NCBI RefSeq assembly: GCF_964340395.1
Contig: NC_135550.1
Coordinates: 7,321,601-7,385,600, forward strand
DNA from: Glandiceps talaboti
Lineage: Eukaryota > Hemichordata > Enteropneusta > Spengelidae
Reading direction: 5' to 3'
DNA: 64,000 nucleotides
A program made the translations under genes and the position numbers. A model generated the notes under the pieces. It ran no database searches. It had not been told where the DNA came from and worked only from the letters and a program-made list of their open reading frames with translations. Positions 61,921-64,000 of the stretch are shown piece after piece; within the stretch, counting starts at the first letter, position 1; every line of letters begins with the position of its first letter.

Positions 61921-62167
61921 TACCGAAAGAACACAGACAGTCGGCAACCCTTTGAGAAGTATTCTTAGAAACATTTGTATCAATACATGAACATTTCTGG
62001 TAGGAACATTTGTATCAACACAGGAACATTTCATAAGAACATTTGTATCAACTCATGAACATTTCTTATCAACATATCTAATTTTACATAGGAGTGTATT
62101 GATGAGTTCATGGACTTGCGCAATATTCACATGAAGTTGGTCGTTCAAAGTCTGGGTGGATCGAGTG
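61921..62167 (-). repeat. Right terminal inverted repeat, 247 bp
   Basis: Inverted complement of 54239-54485, ending GGATCGAGTG. It contains the same iterated GAACATTTGTATCAA sites and abuts the transposase 5' end, so it probably also serves as its promoter. Confidence 0.88.
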
Positions 62168-62437
62168 AAAGCTCAGAGAATTTCGCCAATTTAGGTCTAT
62201 GTTCAAAAAGAAATTCAAGACGGGGCTGAGGATATTTAGGATTTTTTTTATCATGGGATGGTCATTTTTAACAGACTGGGGACGGTGTATTGAAGTTGAA
62301 CACGGTTTTTCTCAAACTGAACGCCCCCCACCCCCTTCGATGACTGCGAAAACCAAAGCCAAACTGCCCCCCTCCCCCCACACACAACATTTTCCAAAAT
62401 GACCCCACCCCGCCCCATGCATATTTTTGACATCTCT

Positions 62438-63020
62438 TTAGGCCTAATCACAAGGAAAAGGACAAATATTCAATTTTGTTCTCTCGATTTTCCGGGATTT
62501 CTAATATTATTTTCTGTATATTTCAAATAAAATTTTTAATACTGTTTCCTCTCACTGTTTTTCTTCTTCTATTTCCTACCTGATATCATTGTCTTATCTG
62601 AGTTTATCAGCTTTGCATTAATTAGTAGCTTGCTAATTCATGAATAAACGCAATGGTTATTTGCCTACATTTAATGCATTATGCCGTGAGTGTAAACATC
62701 AACTGATCCGACTATAAATGGAGGTAACACGTGTACTGCCATTAGTCGCCGACCAGTAGATGTTTACACTTACTGCGCTATGTGTTGATTGGGCAATTAG
62801 AACGTGAGTTTGTTCAATATGCTAATTAATGCAAAGTGGGAAAAGTCTGATAAGTAGAAAATAGTGGTGGGGGAGGGGAGGTGAGAGGAAACAATATTTA
62901 AAACTTTATTTGGAATGTAGAGAAATTAATATTAGAATTCTCTCGAATACTTAAAAAAGTCTAGGATCGGCAGTGAAAAGCTAGGTGGGGTCGGGTAACC
63001 AAACAATTATTTTTAGGCCC
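62438..63020. repeat. Long inverted-repeat element, family R3-related, about 580 bp
   Basis: The ends are TTAGGCCTAA and TTTTAGGCCC. Inside, TTCTAATATTATTTTCTGT...TTTCCTCTCACT (about 62499-62557) is inverted against about 62878-62940, and TTTGCATTAATTAG is inverted against CTAATTAATGCAAA (about 62822-62835). A GGTCGGGTAACC block near 62990 links it to the copies at 24861 and 38855. Confidence 0.55.
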
Positions 63021-63167
63021 TATATGTAAAATATATAGTGTCTTTGATGTGCAATGCTATAATACTAATATTCAATTTAAATATCATAGCATAAATTATT
63101 TATTTAGAATCTATGCTGCACATACGATTCCTCAGGATATCTCAGTGCACAGCATAATCCCGTAGAA

Positions 63168-63282
63168 TAATAATAATAATAATAATGTTTATTTTCGCCA
63201 GAAAAAAAAGACAATATCTCGTACAAAGAGCTCGACATTACAAATAAATTTACAGAGCTTAATGTTATGAATTATTCAGATT

Positions 63283-63351
<69 letters not shown>

Positions 63352-64000
63352 GGTGAACATTTCTGGCGGGGATCACAAATAGTTCATTCGAACTAGTCTG
63401 AATGTGACCCTCAGACACAATGCGAAAAATACTTTTAAAGGTGAACGTCTGTGAAAGATGGTCGAACGGTATAAGAAGTATAACAGCTGTATATGCCGAT
63501 GGGTAGATTAATTAACAGTAAATGATATCTACATAACATAACAGTGGAATAGCACTGAAAAGAGAAGTTTAGCTGGTAAGTAGCCAGTTCTTCAAGTGAT
63601 ACTTAAATTCATGGCGTTTATTGAGATTCTTGATAAAGTCTGGTATTGAGTTCCAGTGTTTGGTTGCAGCGTACTTGAAGCTATGATGGTTCAAAGAAAG
63701 ATTAAATTTTGGAGTATAAAAATTGTCACTTGTTGCCTGTCGTGTTGAGTAACTATGAGGTAAAATGTCGAGGTAATTATCAACGCTGTGCGCAAAGCGA
63801 CTACTCTTTAAATCAAAAATAAACATACAGGTACTAAATTTGCTCTGTTTATGAATATCTAAAATATTAAGTTTACGAAAAATAGGAGCAGTGTGAGCAC
63901 GAAAGTCTGCGAAAGTAATAAGGCGAACTATTTGCTTCTGTAACTTCAAGATAGGATTTAACAAGCTCATATAGGTATTGCCCCAAAGAAGATTTTGTCA
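63168..64000 (-). mobile_element. 3' part of a second LINE, cut by the window end
   Basis: Minus-strand frame 63970-63569 encodes ILKLQKQIVRLITFADFRAH...PIFRKLNILDIHKQSKF, HSYSTRQATSDNFYTPKF and HWNSIPDFIKNL, the C-terminal region downstream of the reverse transcriptase in CR1/L2-like LINEs. The 3' untranslated part contains an (AC)n microsatellite, and the element ends in an (ATT)n tail (AATAATAAT on the plus strand, about 63168-63186), typical of such LINEs. The reverse transcriptase itself lies beyond the window. It is unrelated in sequence to the LINE at 40.5-42.5 kb. Confidence 0.8.
63289..63345. repeat. (AC)n microsatellite
   Basis: About 57 bp of pure AC within the 3' part of the second LINE. 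Confidence 0.95.

Larger units (their letters stand above)
54239..62167. mobile_element. Two-gene Tc1/mariner-IS630-type DNA transposon, about 7.9 kb
   Basis: Long terminal inverted repeats (54239-54485 and 61921-62167, 247 bp each, no length difference, about four mismatches seen) bound two convergent genes: an unknown two-exon gene on + and a DD38E transposase on -. Beyond the strict repeat the inner flanks remain related (GTCGACAATATTTATTCAACAT against GTCAACAATATATATGCAACAT), so both genes may use duplicated promoter DNA. The ends are CACTCGATCCACC. A TA target duplication is not clear (TA on the left, AA on the right). The element lies 0.4 kb upstream of heavy chain B. Near-identical ends and intact frames suggest recent insertion. 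Most Tc1/mariner elements are 1-3 kb with one gene, so the size and cargo are unusual. Confidence 0.82.

Noticed and set aside
61681-61934. Extended transposase start within the terminal repeat
   Set aside because: The upstream in-frame extension has no ATG; the first ATG is at 61856.
54239-62167. TA target duplication for the large transposon
   Set aside because: The left flank ends TA but the right flank begins AA; no convincing duplication of any length was found, so it is not claimed.

Overview
The window looks like nuclear DNA from a marine invertebrate animal, most likely a non-vertebrate deuterostome such as a hemichordate or lancelet. The clues are intron-rich genes with GT-AG junctions, a metazoan 5S rRNA gene, AT-rich intergenic DNA full of tetranucleotide microsatellites, many short inverted-repeat (MITE-like) elements, and gene families typical of animals (SLC3 amino-acid transporter heavy chains, fatty-acid-binding proteins, a BH3-type protein). 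The phylum is an inference; no sequence search was possible.

Layout. 1-5.1 kb: repeats and microsatellites, no convincing gene. 5.1-6.9 kb: a three-exon gene whose 233-aa product carries a TQT dynein-light-chain-type motif and a BH3-like motif, as in vertebrate Bim/Bmf. 9.8-27.3 kb: five complete intronless genes of the intracellular lipid-binding protein (FABP) family, four on + and one on -. They are separated by microsatellites, MITEs, a 5S rRNA gene (21.4 kb) and a 148-bp palindrome containing a hammerhead-ribozyme-like fold (20.8 kb). 29.2-37.0 kb and 43.8-53.8 kb: two paralogous SLC3 (4F2hc/rBAT-type) heavy-chain genes on the minus strand, with matching intron phases, so an old tandem duplication. 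Between them lie a hAT-like MITE, a long GA microsatellite and a broken LINE. 54.2-62.2 kb: a DNA transposon of about 7.9 kb with 247-bp terminal inverted repeats about 98% identical to each other. It holds two convergent genes: an intact-looking Tc1/mariner-IS630 transposase with a DD38E triad, and a two-exon 955-aa zinc-binding, coiled-coil, Ser/Thr/Pro-repeat protein of unknown function. 62.4-64.0 kb: a further inverted-repeat element and the 3' part of a second LINE that runs off the window.

How the parts relate. The SLC3 heavy chains are predicted to chaperone and disulfide-link light-chain amino-acid exchangers at the plasma membrane. The FABP cluster looks like local expansion of cytosolic lipid carriers from an intronless founder. 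The Bim/Bmf-like gene would act in mitochondrial apoptosis if the BH3 reading is right. The transposon sits about 0.4 kb upstream of the second SLC3 start codon, and its near-identical ends suggest recent insertion. The most notable items are this two-gene transposon, the hammerhead-like palindrome, the invertebrate BH3+TQT gene and the intronless FABP cluster.
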